Source: Hyphomicrobiales bacterium
Lineage (GTDB): Bacteria > Pseudomonadota > Alphaproteobacteria > Rhizobiales > Beijerinckiaceae
Assembly: GCA_019247605.1 (NCBI GenBank)
Contig: JAFBAS010000078.1
Location: 32,467-96,466 of the forward strand
DNA length: 64,000 nt
Direction of reading: 5' to 3'
The position numbers and the translations under genes are program-made. Below, one piece after another: positions 28,099 through 35,864 of this stretch; positions within the stretch are counted from its first letter, which is position 1, and each line of letters begins with the position of its first letter. The notes beneath the pieces are model-generated. The model made no database searches and was not told the DNA's origin. It saw only the letters and a program-made list of their open reading frames with translations.

Positions 28099-28896
28099 AT
28101 GTGGGGTATCGTTCCGGCCGCCGGACGCGGCACACGCATTCAGCCGCTCGCCTTTTCCAAGGAGCTTCTGCCGGTCGGAAGTTGTCGCAAGGGAGAGGGC
28201 GAACGTCCGTGCGCGGTGAGCGAATACCTCGTCGAGCGCATGATTCTTGCGGGGGCCGACAAACTCGCCTTCGTGATCGGGGCGGGCAAATCCGACATCG
28301 TGAGCTACTACGGCGCAGGTTACGAACATGCCATGGTTACTTATGTGGTTCAGCCGGCGCCTCTCGGCCTCTGCGATGCGATCTTCCGCGCCGCCCCTCT
28401 CGTCGGCAGCGAGCCCGTCCTCGTTGGTCTGCCCGATACGATCTGGTTCCCAAAGGAGGGCTTCAGCGCTCTTGCGGAGGACAAGCTGTCCTTTCTTCTT
28501 TTCCCCGTCGCTCGGCCGGAGCTTTTCGACGCGGTCCTGCTCGACCAGAGGGATCGCGTAACCAAGATCGAGGTGAAGCAGCCGGGCGAGGCTTCCCGCT
28601 GGGTTTGGGGAGCTTTCAAGCTGCCGGCGCGCGTCTTCCACGAATTGCATGCCCTTTGGGCGCGGCCGGAGAGGCGCGATGAATACATGGGTACGCTGGT
28701 AAACGCCTACATCGCCGAGGGCGGAGAGGCGGTCGGCATCAAGTCAGGTGAAGCCTATGTGGATGTCGGGACGGTGAACGGTTACGAGGCGGCACTCAAG
28801 CTCCTCGCCCTAGGAGGTCGGCAGGATCGGGAGAGCGAGCGCGTTCGACTCTCCATCACCGAGCCCCTTGGCAAAACTTTCGCTCCGGCGGCCTAG
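28099..28896 (+). CDS. Sugar-1-phosphate nucleotidyltransferase
   Basis: 265 residues. Signature VPAAGRGTRIQPLAFSKELL with catalytic Lys, QPAPLGLCDAIFRAA and LVGLPDTIWF as in RmlA/GalU-type enzymes, and VWGAFKLPARVF in place of the usual EITDA. It should make an NDP-sugar (dTDP, UDP or CDP) from a sugar 1-phosphate. Shorter than RmlA (about 290). 3 nt after the preceding transferase, 8 nt before the methyltransferase. Confidence 0.85.
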   Translation: MWGIVPAAGRGTRIQPLAFSKELLPVGSCRKGEGERPCAVSEYLVERMILAGADKLAFVIGAGKSDIVSYYGAGYEHAMVTYVVQPAPLGLCDAIFRAAPLVGSEPVLVGLPDTIWFPKEGFSALAEDKLSFLLFPVARPELFDAVLLDQRDRVTKIEVKQPGEASRWVWGAFKLPARVFHELHALWARPERRDEYMGTLVNAYIAEGGEAVGIKSGEAYVDVGTVNGYEAALKLLALGGRQDRESERVRLSITEPLGKTFAPAA

Positions 28897-28904
28897 GAGG
28901 AGAG

Positions 28905-29669
28905 ATGCCGATGCACTACTCCGCCGACGAGATCCGCAGACGGGCGGAAGCGCTCGGCCCCTGGTTCCACAACATCGAGCTTGGGGGAATCGTCACCGCG
29001 CCAAACCATTTCCTCGGTGACTATCCGGCGGTCAAATGGAGGAAGTTTGCCGATTCGATCCCGGCCGATCTTTCCGGCAAGAGCGTGCTCGATATCGGTT
29101 GCAACGGCGGTTTCTACTCCATCCAGATGAAGCGGCGCGGCGCCGCGCACGTGCTCGGCATCGACAGCGATCGCGAATATCTCGAGCAGGCGCGATTTGC
29201 GGCAGCGGTCGCCGATCTCGACATCACGTTCGAGCAGCTGTCGGTGTACGATGTCGGCGCGCTTGGTCGGCGCTTCGACATCGTGCTCTTCATGGGGGTT
29301 TTGTACCATCTTCGACATCCGCTGCTCGCGCTCGACCTCATCCGCGCGCACGTGGCAGGCGACATGCTGGTGTTTCAGTCCATGCAGCGGGGAAGTCCCG
29401 AGGCAGAGCCGGTCGCCGCAGATTATGAATTCTGGGACGCGGCACCTTTCGAACGCCCGGATTTTCCGAAGCTCCACTTCATCGAGGAGCGTTACGCGGC
29501 CGATCCGACCAACTGGTGGATTCCAAATCGTGCCTGCGTCGAAGCCATGTTGCGCAGCTCCGGCTTCGAGATCGTGTCGCGGCCGGAGGAGGAGGTCTAT
29601 GTCTGCCGCGTGGCGGCGACGTCGGCGGCGGAAGGGGCTGTGCATCCGGCAAGGGGTCCAAGGCCATGA
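28905..29669 (+). CDS. SAM-dependent methyltransferase, CmoB-like fold
   Basis: 254 residues. SAM site VLDIGCNGGFYSIQMKRRGA, LFMGVLYHLRHPLLALD, and the conserved NNxxHFLGDYP region HFLGDYPAVKWRKFADSIP at the N-terminus, a layout like the C-terminal half of tRNA-U34 enzyme CmoB. From memory there is a TIGRFAM family (TIGR04290) for it, in the same cluster type as the radical SAM protein; unchecked. Probably O- or N-methylates the glycan product rather than tRNA (inference). Strong RBS AGGAGGAG; ATGA overlap with the next gene. Confidence 0.85.
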   Translation: MPMHYSADEIRRRAEALGPWFHNIELGGIVTAPNHFLGDYPAVKWRKFADSIPADLSGKSVLDIGCNGGFYSIQMKRRGAAHVLGIDSDREYLEQARFAAAVADLDITFEQLSVYDVGALGRRFDIVLFMGVLYHLRHPLLALDLIRAHVAGDMLVFQSMQRGSPEAEPVAADYEFWDAAPFERPDFPKLHFIEERYAADPTNWWIPNRACVEAMLRSSGFEIVSRPEEEVYVCRVAATSAAEGAVHPARGPRP

Positions 29670-30595
29670 TCGAAGCCGCGATGATTTGGAATGAGCCCAA
29701 CAACAAATCCCATTGGGATCCCGAGATCGATCCGGATTGGAAGCTCTTCGCGGAGATGGCGATTTGCGCGGCCGACGCGATCGCGGCGGAGAACGCAGCC
29801 ATTCCAAGAGTGCTCGGCGGTCTTTCACCCATCGATGCGCAGTTCGTGCGGAATATGCAAGGTCGCGGCGTGCTCGATCATGTGGACGCCGTCGCGGTGC
29901 ACGGCTTTCCGCTCGACTGGAACCTCTGGCAGATCGACGAATGGCCAGCGAGACTCGACGAGATCCGGGCGGTCACGGACCTTCCGGTCTGGGTGAGCGA
30001 GGTCGGTGTCTCGAGCTTTGGTGCCGACGAGGTGCAGCTTTGGGGACTGCAGAGGACGGCGGAGCTTCTCATGGGCCGTTCGCCGCGGATCCACTGGTAT
30101 AGCCTTTACGATCTCCCAAGGACCTGGCAGGCGACAACGCGCCACCGAGAGGCCGAGGGTTCCTCCTATTATCGTCATTTTGCCATGGGCTTGCTGCGGG
30201 ACGACGGCACGCCCAAACCCGCGCTCGAACGCTTTCCGGATTTCACGCCGCAGATCGGGCTGTGCCAGTGGTTTCATTTCGAGGACCACCGCCTTGACGA
30301 CGCCGTTGCTCTGATGAAGCGGCTCGGTGTCACCTATTTGCGCACTGGCCTTTCATGGGCCGACAGTTATCGCCCCAATGCACTCGCCTGGTTCGATCGC
30401 CAAATGCAGGCCCTCGCCGATTTCAATGTGACGGTGACATTCTGCTTCACCCCCGAACATCGAGGTATCGCGCCCCACCACACGAGCGCCCCGCTCGACA
30501 AGCAGGAGTTCGCCGATTTTTGTGCCGCCATGATGAAGCGCTACGCGCCGGCGCCGAAGCGCGTCGTCGCGCCAGCGCTTTCAATGGCGACCTGA
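29666..30595 (+). CDS. Glycosidase-like TIM-barrel protein, apparently circularly permuted
   Basis: 309 residues. It starts right at WNEPN (acid/base Glu, strand 4 of clan GH-A barrels), continues with VAVHGFPLD and WVSEVGVSSF (nucleophile Glu, strand 7), then WYSLYDLP (strand 8). After FTPQIGLCQWFHF it carries MKRLGVTYLRTGLSWADSYR, FNVTVTFCFTP and FCAAMMKRYAP, which in GH5/GH39-like enzymes come before the NEP motif (strands 1-3). So the strands appear in order 4-8, then 1-3. No signal peptide. Could be a glycosidase, transglycosidase or glycan-binding protein. An upstream in-frame start exists but the ATG overlapping the previous stop is preferred. Confidence 0.75.
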   Translation: MIEAAMIWNEPNNKSHWDPEIDPDWKLFAEMAICAADAIAAENAAIPRVLGGLSPIDAQFVRNMQGRGVLDHVDAVAVHGFPLDWNLWQIDEWPARLDEIRAVTDLPVWVSEVGVSSFGADEVQLWGLQRTAELLMGRSPRIHWYSLYDLPRTWQATTRHREAEGSSYYRHFAMGLLRDDGTPKPALERFPDFTPQIGLCQWFHFEDHRLDDAVALMKRLGVTYLRTGLSWADSYRPNALAWFDRQMQALADFNVTVTFCFTPEHRGIAPHHTSAPLDKQEFADFCAAMMKRYAPAPKRVVAPALSMAT

Positions 30596-30610
30596 CGAGG
30601 ATGCCGGTTC

Positions 30611-31465
30611 GTGTCGGCGCCTTCGTCCAGCAAGGCTTATCCGGGGCACCCCAGGCTTGGTCTGTCCGAAGCGCTGGGTTTGAGCGGTCGGGGCTCCTCC
30701 GAGGCGATGATCGTCGTCGCCCATCCCGACGATGAGACCATCGGAATCGGCGGGCATTTGGCGGAGCTGATATGCCCGCTTGTCGTGCACGCGACCGATG
30801 GCGCGCCCCGCGATATGGCGGACGCACACCGTCACGGCTTCTCGACCCGAGAAGAATATGCGCGCGCCCGCAGAGGCGAGCTCGAGGCGGCGATGCGGGA
30901 GGTCGGCCTTTCCGCCGATGTTCTCGTCGAGCTCGGTTTGGTGGACCAGGAAGCCGCGCGACATTTGCCGGAGCTCGTCCACAAGCTCACCGCGCTTTTT
31001 TGGACGAGGAAAACGCGCCTTATTTTCACCCACGCTTATGAAGGCGGGCATCCCGATCATGATGCGGTGGTCTTCGCGGTGAATGCGGCGCTTCACCTCA
31101 TCGAGCGGCGGGGCGGAAAACCGGCGATTGTGATCGAGATGCCGCTCTACCGCCCCGGAGCAGAAGGAATGATTACTCAGAGCTTCGCCCCATCCCCTCA
31201 CATGCCGGAAATCGTCTTGCCTCTTCTTCCCGCAAGGCGTCGGGAGAAGCAGCGCATGCTCGCGTGCTTTCGCACCCAGCAACAGACCTTGGCTCCCTTC
31301 CGGATCGATGCCGAGCGCTTTCGCCGCGCGCCCGCCTATGACTTCGCAAAGCTCCCCGTCAGGGTGCCGCTCTATGAGAGTTTTTCCTGGGGAGTTAAGG
31401 CGTCCGAATGGAAGACGCTCGCTCGAGCTGCCCTTGCCGAGCTCGACCTCGCACCATGTCCCTGA
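30611..31465 (+). CDS. PIG-L (LmbE/MshB-like) zinc deacetylase
   Basis: 284 residues; GTG start, ATG at 30707 possible. Zinc-binding VVAHPDDETIGIGGH (HxDDE; His and Asp ligands, catalytic Asp) and THAYEGGHPDHDAVV (third His ligand) of the PIG-L family, which deacetylate N-acetylglucosaminyl groups on inositol (MshB, PIG-L) or similar amino sugars (BshB). C-terminal part has WGVKASEW. Predicted cytosolic. Together with the inositol-phosphate synthase it points to an N-acetylhexosaminyl-inositol type intermediate (inference). Confidence 0.85.
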   Translation: MSAPSSSKAYPGHPRLGLSEALGLSGRGSSEAMIVVAHPDDETIGIGGHLAELICPLVVHATDGAPRDMADAHRHGFSTREEYARARRGELEAAMREVGLSADVLVELGLVDQEAARHLPELVHKLTALFWTRKTRLIFTHAYEGGHPDHDAVVFAVNAALHLIERRGGKPAIVIEMPLYRPGAEGMITQSFAPSPHMPEIVLPLLPARRREKQRMLACFRTQQQTLAPFRIDAERFRRAPAYDFAKLPVRVPLYESFSWGVKASEWKTLARAALAELDLAPCP

Positions 31466-32502
31466 CGGTCGTCAACGTGGCCTACCCCTTCGCCGCGGTC
31501 GGGCCGGACGCGGCCGGCGGTGCAGAGCAGGTGCTCACCGCACTGGACAAAGCGCTCACGCAAGCCGGGCACCGCTCGATCGTGCTTGCGAGCGAAGACT
31601 CGGTGGTCTCAGGAATGCACTGGCCCGTGCGAAAACAGGAGGGCGCGATCGACCAGCGCGCAAGAGCGCGCGCCTGGGGAATTTATCGCGAGACGATCGA
31701 CACGATCAGGCGCAGCTGCAAACCGGATATCGTCCATCTGCACGGCATCGATTTTCATTCCTACTGCCCGAATGAAGGAGCAACCCTGGTCACTCTCCAT
31801 CTGCCGCTCTCCTGGTACCCGAAAGCGGCCCTTCAGGATGTTCGTCCTGGCTTGTGGATGAATGGGGTTTCCGAAACACAGCATCGCTCGTCGCCCAGAG
31901 GCGCGCGGCTCCTGTCACCAATCGGAAACGGGGTGGATGTGGATGCTTTCTCTTCGCGACACGCCAAACGAAACTTTGCGCTCTTCCTTGGCCGCCTCTG
32001 CGCCGAGAAGGGAGTGCACCTTGCGATTGAAGCTGCGCGAAAGGCCGGCATTGCGCTCATGATCGGCGGTAAGGTATTCGCCTATGAAGAGCACGAGCAT
32101 TACTTCAAAACGCAAATAGCGCCTGGTCTTGGTCCACTGTGCAATTTCCTGGGCGCGCTCACCTTCACCCGCAAGCGCCGGTTTCTCGCGGCTGCCCGCT
32201 GCCTCTTGATCCCGAGCCTTGCCGAGGAGACGAGCTCTCTCGTCGCCATGGAAGCCATGGCCTGCGGAACTCCCGTCATCGGCTTCAGGCGCGGCGCGCT
32301 TTGCGAGATCGTGTCGGACGGCCGTACCGGGTTTCTTGTCGAGAACGCCGAGGAAATGGCCGAGGCGATTGGCTCTGTCGCCAAGCTCGACGCGAGCCTT
32401 TGCAAGGCCGAAGCCCAAGCGCGGTTCTCCCTGGGCGCGATGTGCACAAACTATATCGAACGCTATCACGATCTTGTCGGCCGGTGGGCGGCAGCGGCGT
32501 GA
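31456..32502 (+). CDS. GT4-family glycosyltransferase
   Basis: 348 residues from the ATG at 31456, overlapping the deacetylase by 10 nt. GT-B fold: VAYPFAAVGPDAAGGAEQVL, HLHGIDFHSY, NGVDVDAFS, FLGRLCAEKGVHLAIEAARK, and SLAEETSSLVAMEAMACGTP with the E-x7-E motif, which is the closest to MshA-like GT4 enzymes in this cluster. Probably transfers the sugar that the PIG-L deacetylase later acts on, or adds a later one; not proven. A GTGA join leads into the next gene. Confidence 0.85.
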   Translation: MSLTVVNVAYPFAAVGPDAAGGAEQVLTALDKALTQAGHRSIVLASEDSVVSGMHWPVRKQEGAIDQRARARAWGIYRETIDTIRRSCKPDIVHLHGIDFHSYCPNEGATLVTLHLPLSWYPKAALQDVRPGLWMNGVSETQHRSSPRGARLLSPIGNGVDVDAFSSRHAKRNFALFLGRLCAEKGVHLAIEAARKAGIALMIGGKVFAYEEHEHYFKTQIAPGLGPLCNFLGALTFTRKRRFLAAARCLLIPSLAEETSSLVAMEAMACGTPVIGFRRGALCEIVSDGRTGFLVENAEEMAEAIGSVAKLDASLCKAEAQARFSLGAMCTNYIERYHDLVGRWAAAA

Positions 32503-32507
32503 CTGCC

Positions 32508-33509
32508 ATGTCCCCGATCGAGACGAAGCTCGTTATGGATCTCCCGGCGCTCGCGGCGCTCGAGCCGCAGTGGTGGGAGCTGTGGGCACGTTGCGCAAAG
32601 GCAACTCCGTTTCAATCTCCTGCGTGGCTGCTGAGCTGGTGGGAGGAGTTCCATCCCGGCAAATTGTTGTGCGGCACCGCTACCGTCGGGGGGCAACTCG
32701 TGGCGCTTTTCCCTTTCTACCTCGAAGATGACAACAAGGCAGCACCGCGCTTGTTGCCTATCGGCATTTCTCTCAGCGACTACATCGATGTGCTGCTTGA
32801 CCCGAATTGTCCTGGAGCAGGCGACGCGGTCGTCAAGCTCATGTCGGACGCCCGCTGGGGAAGCTGGAGCTTCGAGGAAATGGCGCCAGGGTCAGCGGCG
32901 GCTGATCTCGCCTGCCCCGAATGCTCCAGCGACGCTGTTTCGCGACAGGAAACTTGTCCGGTATTGGACATCCGCGAAGCTCGCGATGTCGAAAGCAGCG
33001 TGCCGGCTCGACGGCGCCGGCAGTTGCGCCGCGCGTGCGTGCTCGCAGCAAGGCTCGGTGAAATCCATATCCGCCGTTGCGAAGCCGACAGCGAGCATTT
33101 CCTCGACCGACTTTTTGCCTTGCATGGGGCGCGCTGGCGCGAACGCGAGGAGAGTGGAGTGCTTGCCGATCGCCAGGTGCAGAACTTCCACCGGGCGGTC
33201 TTGCCCCGGCTTTCCGCGGCAGGTCTCGCGCGATGCTACATTCTCGCGCTCGAAGGTCAGCCGATCGGCGCCTATTACGGCTTCATTGATAACGAGCGTG
33301 CCTACGCCTATCTTGGCGGCTTCGACCCGAATTTCGCCGAAGCCAGCCCTGGCGCCATCCTGGTCGGCCACGCCATCGGCGATGCAATCGTGGAAGGCGC
33401 GAAGGAATTCCACTTCCTCCGAGGCCCAGAGCCTTACAAATACAGCTGGGGCGCGCGCGATCGATGGAATGCGCGCCGCGTCTGGACGAAGGCGCTCGCA
33501 CATGCCTGA
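32508..33509 (+). CDS. FemAB/GNAT-like (CelD-type) acyltransferase
   Basis: 333 residues from the ATG at 32508 (GTG at 32499 overlaps the previous stop and is possible). N-terminal TPFQSPAWLLSWWEEFHPGK and C-terminal RCYILALEGQPIGAYYGFID, FHFLRGPEPYKYSWGA are the two signatures of the CelD/BcsL and FemAB-like GNAT superfamily. Such enzymes acylate or aminoacylate sugars in polysaccharide and siderophore pathways. In a PIG-L pathway it could acylate the freed amine (inference). Confidence 0.8.
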   Translation: MSPIETKLVMDLPALAALEPQWWELWARCAKATPFQSPAWLLSWWEEFHPGKLLCGTATVGGQLVALFPFYLEDDNKAAPRLLPIGISLSDYIDVLLDPNCPGAGDAVVKLMSDARWGSWSFEEMAPGSAAADLACPECSSDAVSRQETCPVLDIREARDVESSVPARRRRQLRRACVLAARLGEIHIRRCEADSEHFLDRLFALHGARWREREESGVLADRQVQNFHRAVLPRLSAAGLARCYILALEGQPIGAYYGFIDNERAYAYLGGFDPNFAEASPGAILVGHAIGDAIVEGAKEFHFLRGPEPYKYSWGARDRWNARRVWTKALAHA

Positions 33510-34416
33510 ATTTCGCGGCCATTCTTCGCCCTTGGATCGGCTTTTGCGCGATTATTGCGCGGGGGAGATGCCGCCAGGCATTGCGTTGCTGCACCTCGCG
33601 ATGGCGGCAAGGAATACCGAAGAACTGGCGAACACTCTCGACGATCGAGGTTTGCGAAAAAGTTTCCGAAAAAATATCGTGGCAACTCGGCGCCTCGACG
33701 AGCTCGTCGGACTTGCTTCTTTAAAGGCCCTGGAAATGGTGCGCAGGGTTTCATCGACTCTCTCGCACGAGGCCGCCCCTCGATCGAATGCGCGGGCAGG
33801 AGCAAAGGCCATCGCCGAAGCTTTCGATCGCGCCGTCTCGATTTCGCCCGAGGGGAGCGTCGCGCTCTACAGTTTGGGCCGTGCGGATCTCCTCGAGAAG
33901 TCGACGGCCGAGATCGTAGATTACATGCGCGCGCACGGTCTCGTTGGGCCCAAGCGGGCGCTTTTGGATATAGGATGTGGGATTGGCAGGTTCGAGCTTG
34001 CTCTCGCATCCCAAGTGGGCCGCATCATCGGGGTCGACATCTCTCCCAATATGATCGACGTCGCGCGCCAGCGTTGCGTCGGGCTCGACAATGTAGATTT
34101 CCGTTTGATGAAGGGCGCACGGCTGCCGAGATTGCCAAAAGGCAGCCTCGATTGCGTTTTTGCGATCGATTCTTTTCCCTACGTCGTGCTGGCGGGTTCT
34201 GCCCTCCCGGGCACTTACGTCAAGGAAATCGCGCACCTGTTGAAATCAATGGGTGAGCTGCTGGTCGTGAACTTCTCTTATCGCGCCGATCCGGGCGTGG
34301 ATGCTCGTGACGTCAAGAAACTTGCAGGCCTTCACGGTTTGGAGATCCTACGGATTGATGAACGTCCGTTCCATTTGTGGGATGGACGTGTCTTTCATCT
34401 TCGAAAGGCGCGCTGA
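33502..34416 (+). CDS. SAM-dependent methyltransferase (class I)
   Basis: 304 residues. A helical N-terminal ~110 residues (ALLHLAMAARNTEELANTLD) precede a class I methyltransferase core with LLDIGCGIGRFELALASQVG, VDISPNMIDVAR, and DCVFAIDSFPYVV. The N-terminal part resembles the helical segment before methyltransferases in polysaccharide clusters. Overlaps the previous stop by 8 nt. Its last 69 nt run into the end of the convergent UDP-glucuronate decarboxylase-like gene. Substrate unknown. Confidence 0.8.
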   Translation: MPEFRGHSSPLDRLLRDYCAGEMPPGIALLHLAMAARNTEELANTLDDRGLRKSFRKNIVATRRLDELVGLASLKALEMVRRVSSTLSHEAAPRSNARAGAKAIAEAFDRAVSISPEGSVALYSLGRADLLEKSTAEIVDYMRAHGLVGPKRALLDIGCGIGRFELALASQVGRIIGVDISPNMIDVARQRCVGLDNVDFRLMKGARLPRLPKGSLDCVFAIDSFPYVVLAGSALPGTYVKEIAHLLKSMGELLVVNFSYRADPGVDARDVKKLAGLHGLEILRIDERPFHLWDGRVFHLRKAR

Positions 34417-35442
34417 ACTTCGCCGTGTGAGTCTTCGCGTCGAAGTTCCCGCAGGGTTCCCGATAGGGAACGAAGCGGCGTTAGCTGCTTCCTCGGCAAA
34501 ATAGGCGATCGTCCGCCGCAGACCCTCCTCCAGCTTCACTTGCGGCGCCCAGTTCAACAACCGCCTCGCAAGAGAGATATCGGGGCAGCGCCTTTGCGGA
34601 TCGTCGACCGGCAAAGGACGACGCACGACGCGGGATTCCGAAGAAGTGAGGCGCAGTACCTTCCCAACGAGTTCATGAATGGTCATCTCGACCGGGTTGC
34701 CGAGATTGACGGCGCCCGAGTAATTCCCGTCATAGGCCATCAGGCGAATTAGGCCTGCGACGAGATCACCAACGTAGCAGAAAGAGCGCGTCTGCCGGCC
34801 AGAGCCGTAAATTGTGATGTCATCGCCTGCCAGAGCCTGCGTCACCACGTTGGAGACGACGCGGCCGTCGTCGGCGCGCATCCTCGGCCCGTAGGTATTG
34901 AAAATGCGCGCTACGCGCACTTCGCCACGTTGCGCCCTGCCATAGTCGAAAACGAGGGTCTCGGCTGCCCGCTTGCCCTCGTCGTAGCAGGCCCGGGGTC
35001 CTGTCGGATTCACATAGCCCCAATAGCTCTCGACTTGGGGGTGCGTTTGCGGATCCCCATAGATCTCGCTCGTCGAAGCCAAGAGGAAGCGCGCCCGAAC
35101 TTGCTCCGCGAACGCAAGGAGGTTGCGGGTCCCCATTACGCTCGTGAGCAAAGTGTGCTCAGGATCGGCTTGGTAATGCGGCGGTGACGCTGCACAGGCG
35201 AGATTGAACACCCAATCGATACCCCGCTGGCGCCGCAGAGAAGTCGGTAAGGCTTCGATGATATCGGCTTCGAAGAAGGTGAAACGCGGCTCCCGTTTGA
35301 GAGCTCTGAGATTGTCCATTCGACCGGTGCGAAAATTGTCGATGCAAATCACGTGAAGGCCGTTCGCAAGCAGCGCCTCGCAGAGGTTGGATCCCACAAA
35401 GCCTGCGCCCCCCGCAACTACACAAGAGCTTTTACGTTTCAT
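34348..35442 (-). CDS. UDP-glucuronate decarboxylase-like SDR
   Basis: 364 residues from the ATG at 35442 (MKRKSSCVV). Rossmann GGAGFVGSNLCEALLANG, ACAASPPHYQADP, STSEIYGDPQTHPQVESYWG, and YDEGKRAAE (YxxxK) are hallmark UXS motifs, so UDP-glucuronate to UDP-xylose (or the 4-keto-pentose) is likely. The C-terminal ~35 residues beyond FAEEAANA are basic, unlike the family, and are read through the convergent methyltransferase end (34348-34416). UDP-xylose may feed the cluster's transferases although the gene is on the other strand. Confidence 0.85.
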   Translation of the reverse strand: MKRKSSCVVAGGAGFVGSNLCEALLANGLHVICIDNFRTGRMDNLRALKREPRFTFFEADIIEALPTSLRRQRGIDWVFNLACAASPPHYQADPEHTLLTSVMGTRNLLAFAEQVRARFLLASTSEIYGDPQTHPQVESYWGYVNPTGPRACYDEGKRAAETLVFDYGRAQRGEVRVARIFNTYGPRMRADDGRVVSNVVTQALAGDDITIYGSGRQTRSFCYVGDLVAGLIRLMAYDGNYSGAVNLGNPVEMTIHELVGKVLRLTSSESRVVRRPLPVDDPQRRCPDISLARRLLNWAPQVKLEEGLRRTIAYFAEEAANAASFPIGNPAGTSTRRLTRRSSARLSKMKDTSIPQMERTFINP

Positions 35443-35864
35443 TGGATGGTGACCTTTCGCATACTTTGCCTCAGGCGAAGTTATTTCAATCACGGGGACC
35501 CCTTCCGCGACTGAAACAAAACGGAGCATCCGGAGGGAATTCCGTCCGGCGAATACGAGGATCATTAAAAAGGCGGCCCCGGCCGCCGGTGAGTTGCCGA
35601 GACAACTGCGGACGAACTGAAAGGTTCGAAGAAAATTTGTATTTCTTCTAAGCCGGATAAACCAACCCAAATATTTTTGTGCCTGTCAGCCTTTCACAAA
35701 ATCACTTCTTCACAAATCGAAGAACCCGTGCGGTATTCTTTGTAACAGGGTTGAGACATCCTCCGACCTGATCAGTCCCGGGCGATCCGCCTGAACTGTA
35801 CGCCACTCGGCCCGAGGCCCTCGTCGTGAACTCGCGGTTCACTGCCGGCACTCAACGCAGCATG
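35443..35864. other. Gene-free region between the CYTH-CHAD gene and the UXS gene
   Basis: 422 nt, clearly more A+T-rich than its surroundings in 35620-35750. It holds a minus-strand terminator (35567-35587) and presumably the UXS promoter; no consensus EcfG or sigma-70 element could be placed with confidence. Confidence 0.5.
35567..35587 (-). terminator. Rho-independent terminator on the minus strand
   Basis: Minus strand reads GGCGGCC-GG-GGCCGCC followed by TTTTT. It lies between the CYTH-CHAD gene and the UXS gene, separating their transcripts. Confidence 0.7.

Noticed and set aside
16687..35442. Classical O-antigen or exopolysaccharide (Wzx/Wzy or ABC) locus
   Set aside because: No flippase, polymerase, chain-length regulator or ABC ATPase gene was found; the enzymes look cytosolic.
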